Shown: in pieces, positions 25,234-35,015 of the stretch
Position numbering within the stretch: position 1 is the stretch's first letter
Layout of the letters: each line of letters begins with the position of its first letter
NCBI RefSeq assembly: GCF_003576315.1
Contig: NZ_QWFZ01000039.1
Span: 1-64,000 of the forward strand
Origin: Henriciella mobilis
Lineage (GTDB): Bacteria > Pseudomonadota > Alphaproteobacteria > Caulobacterales > Hyphomonadaceae
DNA length: 64,000 nucleotides
Reading direction: 5' to 3'
Position numbers and translations under genes: made by a program
Notes under the pieces: generated by a model
Told to the model about the DNA's origin: nothing
Seen by the model: the letters and a program-made list of their open reading frames with translations, nothing else
Databases searched by the model: none

Positions 25234-26645
25234 TTCGTGTCTCCTTCGCCAGGCTGGCCGAGTTCGAAATCTGTAACCGGATTGAGGTCGGGATTATTGC
25301 GATCGAACATCAGCACGCCGTCAATGTAGACCTTCTCGGCTTGGGAATAGACGCTGAAGGGATCGCCGGACCAGACAACAACGTCGGCATCCTTGCCGGC
25401 CTCAAGGGATCCGGTGTGGTCGAAGATGCCAAGGGATTTCGCAGGATTGGCCGACAGCCACGTCCAGGCATCGGCCTTGGAGATGTCGAGCCCGGCCCTG
25501 TTACCGTCAGCGAGCGCCTTGGCGGCTTCCTGGTTGAGACGCTGGATACCGATGTCACTGTCGGAATGAACGATCGCACATGCGCCCGCATTATGGACAA
25601 GGGGTATGTTCTCCCGGATGCCGTCATAGGCTTCCATCTTGAAACCCCACCAATCGGCCCACATTGCGGAACAAATGTCTTCTTCCGCCAGCTTGTCGGC
25701 AATCTTGTAGCTCTCGACAGCGTGGTGGAACGACGTCACCTTGTAGCCGAACTCTTTCGACATATCGATGATCTGGGCCATCTCGTCGGCTCGGTAGCAA
25801 TGCATATGGACGAGGATATCACCGTCCAGCACGCCCTTAAGCGTATCCAGCTCTAGGTTACGGCTGGGAGGGTCGCCGCCCTCATCTTCCCATTTTTCCC
25901 ATTTGCGCTTGTATTCTTGCGCTTCAATCCAGGACGAACGGTAACCGGCAACGTTGCCCATGCGCGAGTAGGGGGCGCCGCCTGGAAACCGGCCGCCGCC
26001 ATAACCGTAGACGCGTTTCGGATTTTCGCCGCACGCCATCTTGAGCGTGTAGGGCGCATCCGGAAATTTCATGCCTTGCACCGTACGCGACGGAACGTTC
26101 TTTACCGTCACACCCCGTCCGCCAAACAGATTGGCCGATCCGGGCAAAATCTGCATCGAAGTTACACCACCAGCGAGGGCGCGGACGAAGCCAGGATCCT
26201 GCGGCCATGCACCATGCTCAGCCCACACTTCTGCGGTAACCGGCCCAGAAATCTCATTGCCGTCACTGTGCGCCGATACACCGGGTGACGGGTAGACGCC
26301 CAGATGGGAGTGATTGTCGATGATGCCGGGCGTAACGAACTTGTCGCTGGCATCGATAACCTCAATGCCTTCGCCCGGCTCTAAATCGTCGCCGATCTGA
26401 ATGATGTCGCCATCACGCAAGAGAACATCGTAGTTCTGGAATACGCCGCCAATGCCATCATAGACCGTCGCATTCTGCAGCAGGACGGGGTTGGAAGGGT
26501 AAGGTTCGTAAGTGGACGGAAACGGATCCTTGTCGAACGCTCCCGATGCCGCCTTTGATGGCGCGTCGCCTGTCCCGCCTTCGCTGCACGCCGCTGCGCC
26601 AAGCAAAAGAAGTGCGCCGCTCGCCGTTCGCCATGCGTGTTTCAT
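25230..26645 (-). CDS. amidohydrolase, predicted lipoprotein (imidazolonepropionase/prolidase-like)
   Basis: A 471-residue metal-dependent hydrolase with a lipoprotein signal (GALLLLGAAACSEGG). Metal ligands: HSH in TPGIIDNHSHLG near residue 115, further histidines in HMHCYRA and SFHHAVE, and the Asp in IVHSDSDIG. The C-terminal DADVVVWSGDPFSVYSQAEKV is typical of the superfamily. Relatives include exported prolidases and related peptidases; the substrate is unproven. It is first of a two-gene operon and overlaps the degenerate paralogue by four bases. Confidence 0.9.
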   Translation of the reverse strand: MKHAWRTASGALLLLGAAACSEGGTGDAPSKAASGAFDKDPFPSTYEPYPSNPVLLQNATVYDGIGGVFQNYDVLLRDGDIIQIGDDLEPGEGIEVIDASDKFVTPGIIDNHSHLGVYPSPGVSAHSDGNEISGPVTAEVWAEHGAWPQDPGFVRALAGGVTSMQILPGSANLFGGRGVTVKNVPSRTVQGMKFPDAPYTLKMACGENPKRVYGYGGGRFPGGAPYSRMGNVAGYRSSWIEAQEYKRKWEKWEDEGGDPPSRNLELDTLKGVLDGDILVHMHCYRADEMAQIIDMSKEFGYKVTSFHHAVESYKIADKLAEEDICSAMWADWWGFKMEAYDGIRENIPLVHNAGACAIVHSDSDIGIQRLNQEAAKALADGNRAGLDISKADAWTWLSANPAKSLGIFDHTGSLEAGKDADVVVWSGDPFSVYSQAEKVYIDGVLMFDRNNPDLNPVTDFELGQPGEGDTK

Positions 26646-26736
26646 TTCAGCCCCTAATTGCCGCTCCCAAGGGTGTCATACTGCCCTGATTGCGACGGGA
26701 TTCAATGCTTGCGCATGCAATTTGCGATCATGTGGC

Positions 26737-27906
26737 TTAATTGCCCTTCGGCGGAATAGACCTCGTCTTGAGGGCGTAGGCAAATTCCTTCAAACGCGAA
26801 AAGGCACCGAACTCGGAAACAGCAATCTGGTCCAGGCGGCGCTGCAAGCGTCCTGTCGTTGAAGATGGCGTGTCGGCACCGGCGAGCTTCCAGGCCATCC
26901 GGCTGGCGCGGTGCTGAAATGCTTGAAGGCCTGACCCCGTTTCGAAGACCGGCCGAGCCGTGCGGTGATCATTCGAAAAGTACTTCTTGTAGTGGTCGTG
27001 CCCATTGGCCAGGTCGTATACGCGCAACCCCATATCTGGCATATGCTCCAATACGCTCATCAGCAGAACATTGCCGGGTGAAAAGTGGGCAAAAGCGGGA
27101 TTGAAGGCAGCGATCCACGGATGAAACGCATTACCAATCCGGACACCGAAGTGCCCGCTGATCAGCGTTCCGCCGACGCGCAGGGATGTCATGAAGCTGT
27201 AAGGACTGCGCGCGACAGCGTCGAGGATTTCACGCGCTTTGGTCGCATTCGTGAGATCGACATAGCCGCTCTGGCGAAATTGGGCGCTCTTGAATTGCAG
27301 GAGGGTCTCAAGCGTTTGCTCATCGGGGCGACCCCAGTCAAACGCCGGCACGCCCGCCTCGCGTTCCAGCTGGTTTCTAAGCCGCCGGAAGTTCTTGAAG
27401 CGCTTGGCATGAGCCGAGCGTTGGTTCTCGTATAGGTCATCCGGACCCTGGTCTGAAAGTCGGATGATATGACTGTCGGTTTCGATGCCTTCAGCTGCGG
27501 CTTTTGCACCGGTATGTAGACATCGCCAAGGGTCCGGAACCGCTGATGAGGAAAACGCGGCAATACCAGCCAGTGCGAGTATATCCTTGATGGTGAGCGG
27601 AAACCCTTCGGCGATGACAGGCCCCGAATAGTCGGAAAAAGGCATGCCGAGCGGACGAGCATAGCCATTTGGGCGAAGGTGGACAGGAAGCACCGCTTTC
27701 AGGTCGTCTCTGTCATGAATCCGGATGATGCGAACATCATCACGCACGCCAGATATGACGTGTGCAAATTCGGGCGTCAGCAGCGCGCTGTCATAATCCT
27801 GGTGCGCGCGGCAGAGATTTCTCCAGGCTTCCACATCGTTTGCACTGAGGGCATCATAGCGCTCGACGGTAGCATGGAGGTGAGAGAAGGCGGTTTTTAC
27901 CTTCAT
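26737..27906 (-). CDS. FemAB/CelD-type GNAT acyltransferase (BioF2-like)
   Basis: A 389-residue protein of the double-GNAT type found in FemAB-like and CelD-like proteins, which transfer acyl or aminoacyl groups in cell-envelope or polysaccharide pathways. Recognisable parts are WRNLCRAHQDYDSALLTPEF near the start, RFKNFRRLRNQLEREAG, the core strand LRVGGTLISGHFGVRIG, and RVYDLANGHDHYKKYF. The ATG at 27906 overlaps the stop of the upstream JmjC-like gene (ATGA), so they are co-translated; 12 further codons upstream are open but would lie inside that gene. Substrate unknown. Confidence 0.75.
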   Translation of the reverse strand: MKVKTAFSHLHATVERYDALSANDVEAWRNLCRAHQDYDSALLTPEFAHVISGVRDDVRIIRIHDRDDLKAVLPVHLRPNGYARPLGMPFSDYSGPVIAEGFPLTIKDILALAGIAAFSSSAVPDPWRCLHTGAKAAAEGIETDSHIIRLSDQGPDDLYENQRSAHAKRFKNFRRLRNQLEREAGVPAFDWGRPDEQTLETLLQFKSAQFRQSGYVDLTNATKAREILDAVARSPYSFMTSLRVGGTLISGHFGVRIGNAFHPWIAAFNPAFAHFSPGNVLLMSVLEHMPDMGLRVYDLANGHDHYKKYFSNDHRTARPVFETGSGLQAFQHRASRMAWKLAGADTPSSTTGRLQRRLDQIAVSEFGAFSRLKEFAYALKTRSIPPKGN

Positions 27907-28829
27907 GATAGGTTCGCCTCGACTGCGAGAGGTCGCGTACATCCCGGGGCTTCGGGATCGACTATGAATGAAGCAGGGGTTGGTGTGCGACCGACTGGCT
28001 TGCGCTCCGATTGTTTCAGGAGCCTGGCGAGGGCCGCCTTTCCGATCATGGTCGGAGACACAGTATCAGGTCTTCCGGGATGGGCGCCAAAGTCTCGCCG
28101 CAGGCGGCCGTTGGTGTACAAGGCATTTGCGCGCAGCAGGGCCGGTACAGTCATGAATTCACAAGACAATGAGACGTTCAGCATGTCACCGTTCTGCACA
28201 CGATGCGGTGCTGTCTGTGGCCAGGTGATGGCCATTCCGGGCTTGAGGAGGACTTTCTTAGCTTCCGTTTCAAATTCGCTTCGGAATGCCAGTCCCTCCT
28301 CCTGCTGACGCAAGACAATAGCTTCTAGCTTTTCGTTCGGTGCATAGCGGTCTGTCGCGGGGTAGACCCAGACCGTTTTCTCGCCGCGTATCTGGAACAG
28401 GGCAACGACCGGGATATCTAGGTGGTAATGCACATTGATACCTGGTGAGGAAATCAGCACGCCCATGTCGCGCTTGAAGATCTTTCGTCCGGTGGCGGCT
28501 TGCAACCCGTCGAATATCTGATCGGCAATCGGAGCGTAGTCCTCGACCAGCTGGTTGGTCGCGCGCAAGTTCAGCCAGATGCGGCCTTCACGGACGGCTT
28601 TCAGGAGATCCTCGCCAGATAGGTCGGGCGCGACACCGCGTATGGGCGCTTCTTCCCCTTCACCGTGAGCGGCAAACGTCCAGATGCCGAGCTGATCGCG
28701 CGGATACGCATCTAGTAGCGCAGCGAGCGATGCGTCGCAAAAGGAGGGCGATCGATCCAGCGTGTGTGAAGCGCTAATCAGCGTCTTGCCGAATGAGGTC
28801 TTGATTTCGTTTTGCCAGTCGATCGCCAT
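27903..28829 (-). CDS. JmjC/cupin-like Fe(II) oxygenase-type protein
   Basis: A 308-residue cupin-fold protein. NVHYHLDIPVVALFQIRGEKT gives the HxD pair and core strand, and TAPHRVQNGDMLNVSLSCEF gives the distal His and the second cupin strand, as in JmjC-like hydroxylases that use 2-oxoglutarate and iron on proteins or small molecules. The N-terminal half is helical and specific to this group; the C-terminus carries a basic linker. It is first in an operon with the FemAB-like gene (ATGA overlap), so both probably act on the same substrate, which is unknown. Confidence 0.75.
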   Translation of the reverse strand: MAIDWQNEIKTSFGKTLISASHTLDRSPSFCDASLAALLDAYPRDQLGIWTFAAHGEGEEAPIRGVAPDLSGEDLLKAVREGRIWLNLRATNQLVEDYAPIADQIFDGLQAATGRKIFKRDMGVLISSPGINVHYHLDIPVVALFQIRGEKTVWVYPATDRYAPNEKLEAIVLRQQEEGLAFRSEFETEAKKVLLKPGMAITWPQTAPHRVQNGDMLNVSLSCEFMTVPALLRANALYTNGRLRRDFGAHPGRPDTVSPTMIGKAALARLLKQSERKPVGRTPTPASFIVDPEAPGCTRPLAVEANLS

Positions 28830-28945
28830 GATCTGTCCCGTCCTGCAACAGTTTCCCGCTTTCGCCCGGTTGGAATGGCGTAAAGCGGAAGAGTCGCGTG
28901 ACAGGCGAGCAAATATTGGACCGAACCTTGAGAAGAGGCTTGGCG

Positions 28946-30946
28946 CTACACGTCTAGGTCATCTGCGAAGTGCGCATTTTCCTGGATGAAACGAAACCGG
29001 TGTTCGGCCTTCTTGCCCATCAAGGTATCGATGAGTTCTGCCGGGCGCAGTTCTGTTAACTCGTCCATCGAGTCAGGGAGGGTGATGCGGGCGAGGGTCC
29101 TCGTGGCCGGATCCATGGTCGTTTCCTTGAGATGGATCGGGTTCATTTCACCGAGACCCTTGAAGCGGCCAACATCGACTTTCTGGTTGGGCTTGAACTC
29201 TTTCTGCATGAGCTCTGCCTTTTGCTCGTCATCCATCGCATAGACCGACTTTCCCTTGTAGCTCAGGCGATAAAGCGGCGGCATGGCAAGGTATAGGCGT
29301 CCACTTTCAATGAGCCCAGGTGTCATCTGGTAAAAGAAGGTGATGAGCAGCGACGCGATATGAGCGCCATCGACATCGGCATCCGTCATGATGATGACGC
29401 GCTCATAACGAAGATCGTCGATATTGAAGCGGGTCTTGAGGCCAGTACCCAACGCAAGCATCAGGTCAGACAGTTCCTGGTTCTTCTCCAGCTTGTCATC
29501 TGACGCCGAAGCGACGTTAAGGATCTTCCCGCGAAGGGGGAGGATAGCCTGTGTCTTGCGATCGCGGGCTTGTTTCGCGGAACCGCCCGCCGAATCGCCT
29601 TCGACGATGAACAGCTCGGTACTTTCCGGTCCATTGGCCGAGCAGTCAGCGAGCTTTCCAGGCAGGCGCAGCTTTTTGGTGGCGGATTTGCGCTGAACGT
29701 CTTTGGCCTTGCGCCGGCGGGCACGCTCATCCGCGCGCTCCATGGCCCAATTGAGGAGTTTGTCGGATTCCTTGGGGCTGGCAGCCAGCCAGTGATCGAA
29801 ACGATCGCGTACGGCATTCTCGACCAGCCGGAACGCTGCAGTTGTCGAGAGCTTGTCCTTGGTCTGGCCAACGAATTCCGGATTACGAATGAAAACCGAG
29901 AGGAGGATGCCCGCGTAGGACATGATATCGTCCGCGGTAATGCTGGAGGCTTTCTTCTGGCCGGTCAGTTCGCCATAGTTTCGAAGACCCTTGGTGATCG
30001 CCGAGCGCAGGCCGGCTTCATGCGTCCCGCCATCCGGCGTCGGAATGGTATTGCAATAGGAACGGGAAAATCCGTCTGCCTCGCCAAAGCCAGATGCGGT
30101 CCAGGCGATCGCCCATTCGACCTTGCCGTCTTCTGTTTCGACCAGGCCGGAGAAGGACTCCGCGGTGATCGTATCCTTGCCCTTGAAGACTTCACCCAGC
30201 TGGTCGGCGAGTCCATTCGGGTAGGTAAGCACTGCTTCTGCCGGGACTTTGGAGTCTTCAGGCAGGAGTTCAGGGGCGCAGCTCCAGCGGACTTCGACCC
30301 CTCGGTAGAGGTAGGCCTTGGAACGTGCCATCTGGAACAGACGCGCCGGGCGGAAGCGCAGCTTTTCACCGAAGATCTCGGTGTCCGGTTTGAAACGGAC
30401 GGTTGTGCCACGCCGGTTGGGCGCCGCCCCGGCAAGGTTCACCGGACCTAGCACTTTTCCGCGCTCGAACATCTGGACGTAGAGCTTCTTGTCGCGGGCG
30501 ACTTCCACTTCCACCCGCTCTGACAGGGCGTTGACGACAGAGATCCCCACGCCGTGCAGGCCGCCAGCTGTCGCATAAGCCTTGTTTGAGAACTTTCCGC
30601 CCGAGTGCAGTGTGGTCATGATGACTTCGAGTGCCGACTTGTCGGGGAACTTAGGGTGTGGGTCCACGGGTATGCCGCGTCCATTGTCCACGACTGTCAG
30701 GTAACCGTCCTCGGCAAGATGAACTTCGATACGGCTGGCGTGTCCGGCCACCGCTTCATCCATCGCATTGTCGAGAATTTCGGCAAATAGGTGATGGTAG
30801 GCCCGCTCGTCCGTGCCGCCGATATACATGCCTGGCCGCTTGCGGACCGGTTCAAGGCCTTCAAGGACCTCAATGTCCTTTGCAGAATATCCGGATTGGT
30901 CTGGTGTCATATCGTCGAACAGGTGCGCTTGGTTCTGGGCTGCCAT
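28946..30946 (-). CDS. parE: DNA topoisomerase IV subunit B
   Basis: A 666-residue GHKL ATPase/TOPRIM subunit; with ParC it unlinks sister chromosomes. The start has the typical LEGLEPVRKRPGMYIGGTDE, the Bergerat motifs EILDNAMDEAVAG and DNGRGIPVD, the GHKL lid KAYATAGGLHGVGIS, and TOPRIM residues FIVEGDSAGGSAKQA and IIMTDADVDGAHI. The parE type, rather than gyrB, is supported by its length and by the partner parC 8 kb away. A perfect CtrA-type box lies 65-80 bases before the ATG, suggesting cell-cycle control. Confidence 0.95.
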   Translation of the reverse strand: MAAQNQAHLFDDMTPDQSGYSAKDIEVLEGLEPVRKRPGMYIGGTDERAYHHLFAEILDNAMDEAVAGHASRIEVHLAEDGYLTVVDNGRGIPVDPHPKFPDKSALEVIMTTLHSGGKFSNKAYATAGGLHGVGISVVNALSERVEVEVARDKKLYVQMFERGKVLGPVNLAGAAPNRRGTTVRFKPDTEIFGEKLRFRPARLFQMARSKAYLYRGVEVRWSCAPELLPEDSKVPAEAVLTYPNGLADQLGEVFKGKDTITAESFSGLVETEDGKVEWAIAWTASGFGEADGFSRSYCNTIPTPDGGTHEAGLRSAITKGLRNYGELTGQKKASSITADDIMSYAGILLSVFIRNPEFVGQTKDKLSTTAAFRLVENAVRDRFDHWLAASPKESDKLLNWAMERADERARRRKAKDVQRKSATKKLRLPGKLADCSANGPESTELFIVEGDSAGGSAKQARDRKTQAILPLRGKILNVASASDDKLEKNQELSDLMLALGTGLKTRFNIDDLRYERVIIMTDADVDGAHIASLLITFFYQMTPGLIESGRLYLAMPPLYRLSYKGKSVYAMDDEQKAELMQKEFKPNQKVDVGRFKGLGEMNPIHLKETTMDPATRTLARITLPDSMDELTELRPAELIDTLMGKKAEHRFRFIQENAHFADDLDV

Positions 30947-31010
30947 CGAGAAGACTCCGTCTAGACCGACTCATGGAAAGGATACGAGCCCCAATGACAT
31001 GCCGAAGCTG

Positions 31011-31026
31011 TTAATGGCGCGTTAAC
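31011..31026 (-). promoter_or_regulatory. CtrA-type binding box upstream of parE
   Basis: TTAATGGCGCGTTAAC matches TTAA-N7-TTAAC exactly and sits 65-80 bases before the parE start, within the 109-base gap between the UDG stop and parE. It is palindromic in its half-sites and points to regulation by a CtrA-like response regulator. Assigned by motif only. Confidence 0.6.
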
Positions 31027-31055
31027 CCTATCGGATTCCCACAAGAGTCTCGATT

Positions 31056-31715
31056 TCAGTCAACAAGTTCGCGGGCCCGGGCAAAAACAGCTTCGAACAT
31101 TTCAGCGGTGAGTCTGCCCGTATTCGTGTTGTAACGCGAGCAGTGGTAGCTCGATAGCAGCGTGCGCCCATCGGGCAGGGGATATTCGCTGGCGTGACCG
31201 AAGGGATATTCCTTCAGCCGCAAACCAAGCGTCCGGACGGTGGAGTCGTGGGCAATCTTGCCGAGGCATAAAAGGACCTTGAGATTTGGCAGGGCGCTCA
31301 TTCGTGCTTCCAGGTAGGGGCGGCAAGTGTTTATCTCCGCGCCAATCGGTTTGTTTGCGGGCGGGACGCAACGCACCGCATTCGTGATCATAGCCTGTTT
31401 CAGCCGAAGCCCATCATCGGGGCGTGCCTGGTAGGTGCCTTCAGAAAAGGCGAACTTGTCCAGCGTCGCATAGAGCAGGTCGCCTGCCCAATCGCCCGTG
31501 AATGGTCGTCCGGATTTGTTCGCCCCGGTGACACCTGGCGCAAGTCCGATAACCAGCAACGCTGCCCCGGGGTCGCCAAAAGAAGGCACCGCGCCGTTAA
31601 ACCATTCTGGATGTTTGCGGGCGTTGTCCTCTCTATATTCAACCAACCGAGGACAAAGTCGGCAGTCAGCAGGTGCCTCAGGGGGCGTGCTCGTGTTCTT
31701 ATTCATATTCATCAT
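31056..31715 (-). CDS. uracil-DNA glycosylase, family 5 (UDGb-like)
   Basis: A 219-residue Fe-S uracil/hypoxanthine glycosylase of base excision repair. The N-terminal CRLCPRLVEYRED gives two cluster cysteines; others follow in NAVRCVPPANKP and NTCRPYLEA. Motif 1 is GLAPGVTGANKSGRPFTGD, which lacks the polar catalytic residue of family 1, as in UDGb. Motif 3 is CSRYNTNTGRLT, the UDGb signature. The start overlaps the NYN gene by up to 17 bases; ATGs at 31715, 31712 and 31706 are all possible. Confidence 0.9.
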   Translation of the reverse strand: MMNMNKNTSTPPEAPADCRLCPRLVEYREDNARKHPEWFNGAVPSFGDPGAALLVIGLAPGVTGANKSGRPFTGDWAGDLLYATLDKFAFSEGTYQARPDDGLRLKQAMITNAVRCVPPANKPIGAEINTCRPYLEARMSALPNLKVLLCLGKIAHDSTVRTLGLRLKEYPFGHASEYPLPDGRTLLSSYHCSRYNTNTGRLTAEMFEAVFARARELVD

Positions 31716-32277
31716 CTATCCGGGATCGTTCTTCAGAATCACTGTCACGGCGAGGGCGGGCAATCAGTTCAGCCATATCATTCAGATCAATGAAGACATC
31801 AGCTTCCCGGCGCAGTTCGTCGGCGATCGTCTGGGGCTGCCCCTTGACCGAGGATACCACGGTCACTCGGGCACCACGCCTTTTTGCGGCTTCGACAGCG
31901 CGCCGGAAATCACCGTCGCCGGCGAACAGCACAATATGATCGACCAGGCTGGCTGTCTCGGTGACGTCCACAGCCAGTTCCACATTCATGTTCCCCCGGA
32001 CACGCCTGCGCCCTTCGCGATCTGTGAACTCCCGGGCAGGTTTGGTGACGACGTTAAAGCCGTTATAGGCCAGCCAGTCGACAAGCGGTCGGACGGGGCT
32101 GTACTCATCGCTCTCAACAATAGTGGTGTAGTAGCTCGCGCGCAGTAGGCGGCCCCTGTCCCTGAATTCACGCAATAATTTCCGGAAATCGACTTCCAGA
32201 TTAAGCGCGCGCGCCGAAGAGTACAGACTGGCGCCGTCGATGAACAGCGCCAGTCGCTCGTCCTTGTAAAAGACCAT
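31699..32277 (-). CDS. NYN-domain protein (LabA/DUF88 family)
   Basis: A 192-residue PIN-like NYN protein, a fold of predicted RNA-cleaving enzymes. The metal-binding acidic residues are visible: FIDGASLY, NMNVELAVDVTE and LFAGDGDFRRAVEAAKRRG, the last being the family signature. The C-terminus is charged and acidic (RDSDSEERSRIDDEYE), perhaps disordered. In Caulobacterales and rhizobia such a gene is commonly next to rpoZ and rsh, as here (divergent from rpoZ). It overlaps the UDG gene downstream. Confidence 0.9.
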   Translation of the reverse strand: MVFYKDERLALFIDGASLYSSARALNLEVDFRKLLREFRDRGRLLRASYYTTIVESDEYSPVRPLVDWLAYNGFNVVTKPAREFTDREGRRRVRGNMNVELAVDVTETASLVDHIVLFAGDGDFRRAVEAAKRRGARVTVVSSVKGQPQTIADELRREADVFIDLNDMAELIARPRRDSDSEERSRIDDEYE

Positions 32278-32413
32278 CTATAAAATTCCGCTCTGGAGAA
32301 ACATTCTGATGCAATGGCATTCAGGGTAGGTTTCAACTGCGTTTCAGACAAGAAGCCGGGTTGTCTTGCATTGGTGCAGCGCATATAAACAACGGTTACA
32401 GGAGATTTCCCCC

Positions 32414-32764
32414 ATGGCACGCGTTACTGTTGAAGACTGCATCGAGCAGGTTCCCAACCGTTTTGATCTCATTCTGCTGGCGGCGCAGCGCGCCCGCATG
32501 ATTCGCGAAGGTTCGCCTCTAACGGTGGACCGCGACAACGACAAGGATCCGGTCGTTTCTTTGCGTGAGATCGCAGATCGTTCGGTTTCCCTGGACGTTG
32601 TGCGCGAAGGCCTGATTGCAAACCTGCAGGAAGTTCGTCCTGGCGAAGAAGAAGAGCGAGAAGCAGACCGTGCAGCTCTCGAAGCCGCTCCTGCGGCAAG
32701 CGAGGAAGACGTGATGCGCGCCTACCAGGCCGAGCTCGAATCGGGGCGTGACGACAGGTTCTAG
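32414..32764 (+). CDS. rpoZ: RNA polymerase omega subunit
   Basis: A 116-residue omega subunit that helps assemble RNA polymerase and, in other bacteria, forms part of a (p)ppGpp site. [20 protein letters not shown] and [20 protein letters not shown] are diagnostic. An acidic alphaproteobacterial C-terminal tail follows ([15 protein letters not shown]). ATG 32414 is placed by the conserved MARVTVEDC start with AGGAGA upstream. The rsh gene follows immediately, the standard order. Confidence 0.96.
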   Translation: MARVTVEDCIEQVPNRFDLILLAAQRARMIREGSPLTVDRDNDKDPVVSLREIADRSVSLDVVREGLIANLQEVRPGEEEEREADRAALEAAPAASEEDVMRAYQAELESGRDDRF

Positions 32765-32771
32765 ACAACTC

Positions 32772-35015
32772 ATGGCCAGCGCGACCGTTACTTCTACTGA
32801 TCGGTCGCCCGCAAATATGGAGCGGCGCGAGAGCGGTGCTCCGCCTGCTGTCCCAACAGCGGACGACCTCGTAAATGCCGTTGTTTCGTATCACCCGTCA
32901 GTGGACAAAGTCCGTCTGGCTGAAGCGTACACTTTCGCCAAGGAAACGCATGGCGAACAGCTGCGCAAATCTGGCGACCCATATTACACTCACCCAGTGC
33001 AGGTTGCGATGCTCCTTGCGGAGACGCGGCTCGACGAAAACACGATCATGGCAGGCCTCCTCCATGACACGGTTGAAGACTGCGATGTCTCTCTGGACGA
33101 AATAGAACGTCGGTTTGGAACCGATGTGGCCGAACTGGTGGACGGCGTCACAAAGCTTGGAAAGCTCGACTATAAATCTGAGAAGTCCAAGCAGGCGGAG
33201 AACTTCCAGAAATTTATCCTCGCAACTGTCCAGGATGTGCGGGTGCTTCTGGTGAAGCTGGCAGACCGGTTGCACAATATGCGCACGCTCCATTTTGTTC
33301 CGAAAGAGGAATCGCGCCTTCGGATCGCGCGCGAAACCATGGAGATTTATGCGCCACTCGCGAGACGGGTTGGTCTCTATGCGGTCGCATCGGAACTCGA
33401 AGATCTCTCTTTCCACCACGTCAATCCGGCAGCCAGGGCGAGCATCGTCCAGAAGCTGGAAGACCTAACGTCGGAAAACGCTGACGATCTTGAGAGAATC
33501 CGCTTTGCCATAAAGCAGATCGTTGCGGAGCAAGGGATCAAGGCACGGGTGAAGGGGCGCCGAAAGCAACCGTATTCTATTTGGCGCAAGCTGGAGAAGA
33601 AGTCGATTTCCTTTCGCGACGTCGCCGATATATTTGCCTTCCGGATCATCGTCTCGGATGTGAAGGAATGCTACCAGTTGCTCGGTGCGTTCCACACCGT
33701 GTGGGCCTGTTTGCCGGACCGGTTCAGGGATTTCATTTCTGTGCCGAAGCCCAATGGCTACGCTTCATTGCATACGACGGTCCGTGCATCGGGCAATCGC
33801 CTGGTCGAGCTGCAGATCCGAACGGAAGCCATGGACGAAACGGCCGAGCGGGGCGTTGCGGCCCACTGGACCTACAAGAACAGTGAATACGGCTTCGACC
33901 TCGAATCCTCGAAGGCAGCCGGTCTTGACCCTGGCGCAAACCTCAGGGCCTTCGGTGAGCTTCTCGCGGATGGTGCCGAGCCTGACGAATTTCTTGAGCA
34001 TGCCAAGCTCGAGATGTATCGCGAACACGTTTTTGCCTTCACGCCTAAGGGCCGTCTTATCATTTTGCCGGGCGGCGCGATGCCGCTCGATTTTGCCTAT
34101 GCAGTCCACACCGCCGTCGGTGACACGTGCGATGGAGTGAAGATCAATGGTGTGGTCCGAACACTCCGGACGCCCCTGAAGAATGGTGATGTTGTCGAGA
34201 TCCTGCGTCGACCTGAGGCCCGCCCCGTGGTCGGCTGGGAAGCTCTGACGATTACCGGGCGCGCCCGTTCTGCGATCCGGCGTCTGATACGCGATCGCGA
34301 GCAGGCTGAGTTTGTGAAGCTCGGGCGCACGCTCATCGACCGAGATTTGCGCCGTGCGGGTCTCGACCCCTTCGAGGTCGATTTGCCTCGCGTGGCGCGG
34401 CGCGCTGACTTCGAGAGTTCCGAAGCGCTTGCCGAAGCCATTGGGCGCGGACGGTATGACACGGCAGAGTTCATCCGAACCGTGTTCCCCGGTTATGAAC
34501 CGGTCCAGTCCATTCCGACCGATAGAACCGTCCTGGATGACAGCCATGCCAGCCTGATGGTGGCAGGCGAAGACCTGACACCTGGCGTTACCCTTCACTT
34601 GGGAGAATGCTGCCACCCCATACCGGGCGACCGGATTATCGGATTGCGGGAACCCGAAAAGGGCCTCGTGATTCACACGATCTATTGCCGACGGGTCGCT
34701 GAATATGAAGACCGTCCCGACCTCTGGGTTGACCTGCGCTGGAATGAGCTTGCGCGCCAGGGTGTCGTCGCGGTTGGGCGGATCAATGTCCGGGCCATCA
34801 ACAAGCGTGGCGTCATGGCAAGTCAATGCTCTGCCATCGCGCAAGCGGGCGGGAATATCACCCGGGTGGAGACGAGCGAACGGAATCCGGACTTTCTTCA
34901 GCTGGTCTTCGATATTGAGGTTGAGGACCTTCGCCATCTGGAGCAGATAAAGGCCGCATTGCGGGCGCTCGCCGTTGTGGAGAGTGTCGAGCGGATTGAG
35001 GAGTCGGCGACTTGA
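32772..35015 (+). CDS. rsh: bifunctional (p)ppGpp synthetase/hydrolase (RelA/SpoT homologue)
   Basis: A 747-residue stringent-response enzyme. The hydrolase HD domain is intact ([10 protein letters not shown], and [10 protein letters not shown]), so it should degrade (p)ppGpp; the synthetase domain has [15 protein letters not shown] and the substrate loop [12 protein letters not shown]; then TGS ([20 protein letters not shown]), helical, and an ACT domain at the end. Start ATG 32772 is 7 bases after rpoZ; a GTG at 32748 overlapping rpoZ is another possibility. The stop overlaps the pyrE TTG start, so the two are coupled. Confidence 0.95.
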   Translation: MASATVTSTDRSPANMERRESGAPPAVPTADDLVNAVVSYHPSVDKVRLAEAYTFAKETHGEQLRKSGDPYYTHPVQVAMLLAETRLDENTIMAGLLHDTVEDCDVSLDEIERRFGTDVAELVDGVTKLGKLDYKSEKSKQAENFQKFILATVQDVRVLLVKLADRLHNMRTLHFVPKEESRLRIARETMEIYAPLARRVGLYAVASELEDLSFHHVNPAARASIVQKLEDLTSENADDLERIRFAIKQIVAEQGIKARVKGRRKQPYSIWRKLEKKSISFRDVADIFAFRIIVSDVKECYQLLGAFHTVWACLPDRFRDFISVPKPNGYASLHTTVRASGNRLVELQIRTEAMDETAERGVAAHWTYKNSEYGFDLESSKAAGLDPGANLRAFGELLADGAEPDEFLEHAKLEMYREHVFAFTPKGRLIILPGGAMPLDFAYAVHTAVGDTCDGVKINGVVRTLRTPLKNGDVVEILRRPEARPVVGWEALTITGRARSAIRRLIRDREQAEFVKLGRTLIDRDLRRAGLDPFEVDLPRVARRADFESSEALAEAIGRGRYDTAEFIRTVFPGYEPVQSIPTDRTVLDDSHASLMVAGEDLTPGVTLHLGECCHPIPGDRIIGLREPEKGLVIHTIYCRRVAEYEDRPDLWVDLRWNELARQGVVAVGRINVRAINKRGVMASQCSAIAQAGGNITRVETSERNPDFLQLVFDIEVEDLRHLEQIKAALRALAVVESVERIEESAT

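Noticed and set aside
33765-34937. A 390-codon open frame antisense to rsh
   Set aside because: Complementary to the conserved synthetase, TGS and ACT region of rsh; no protein family resemblance.
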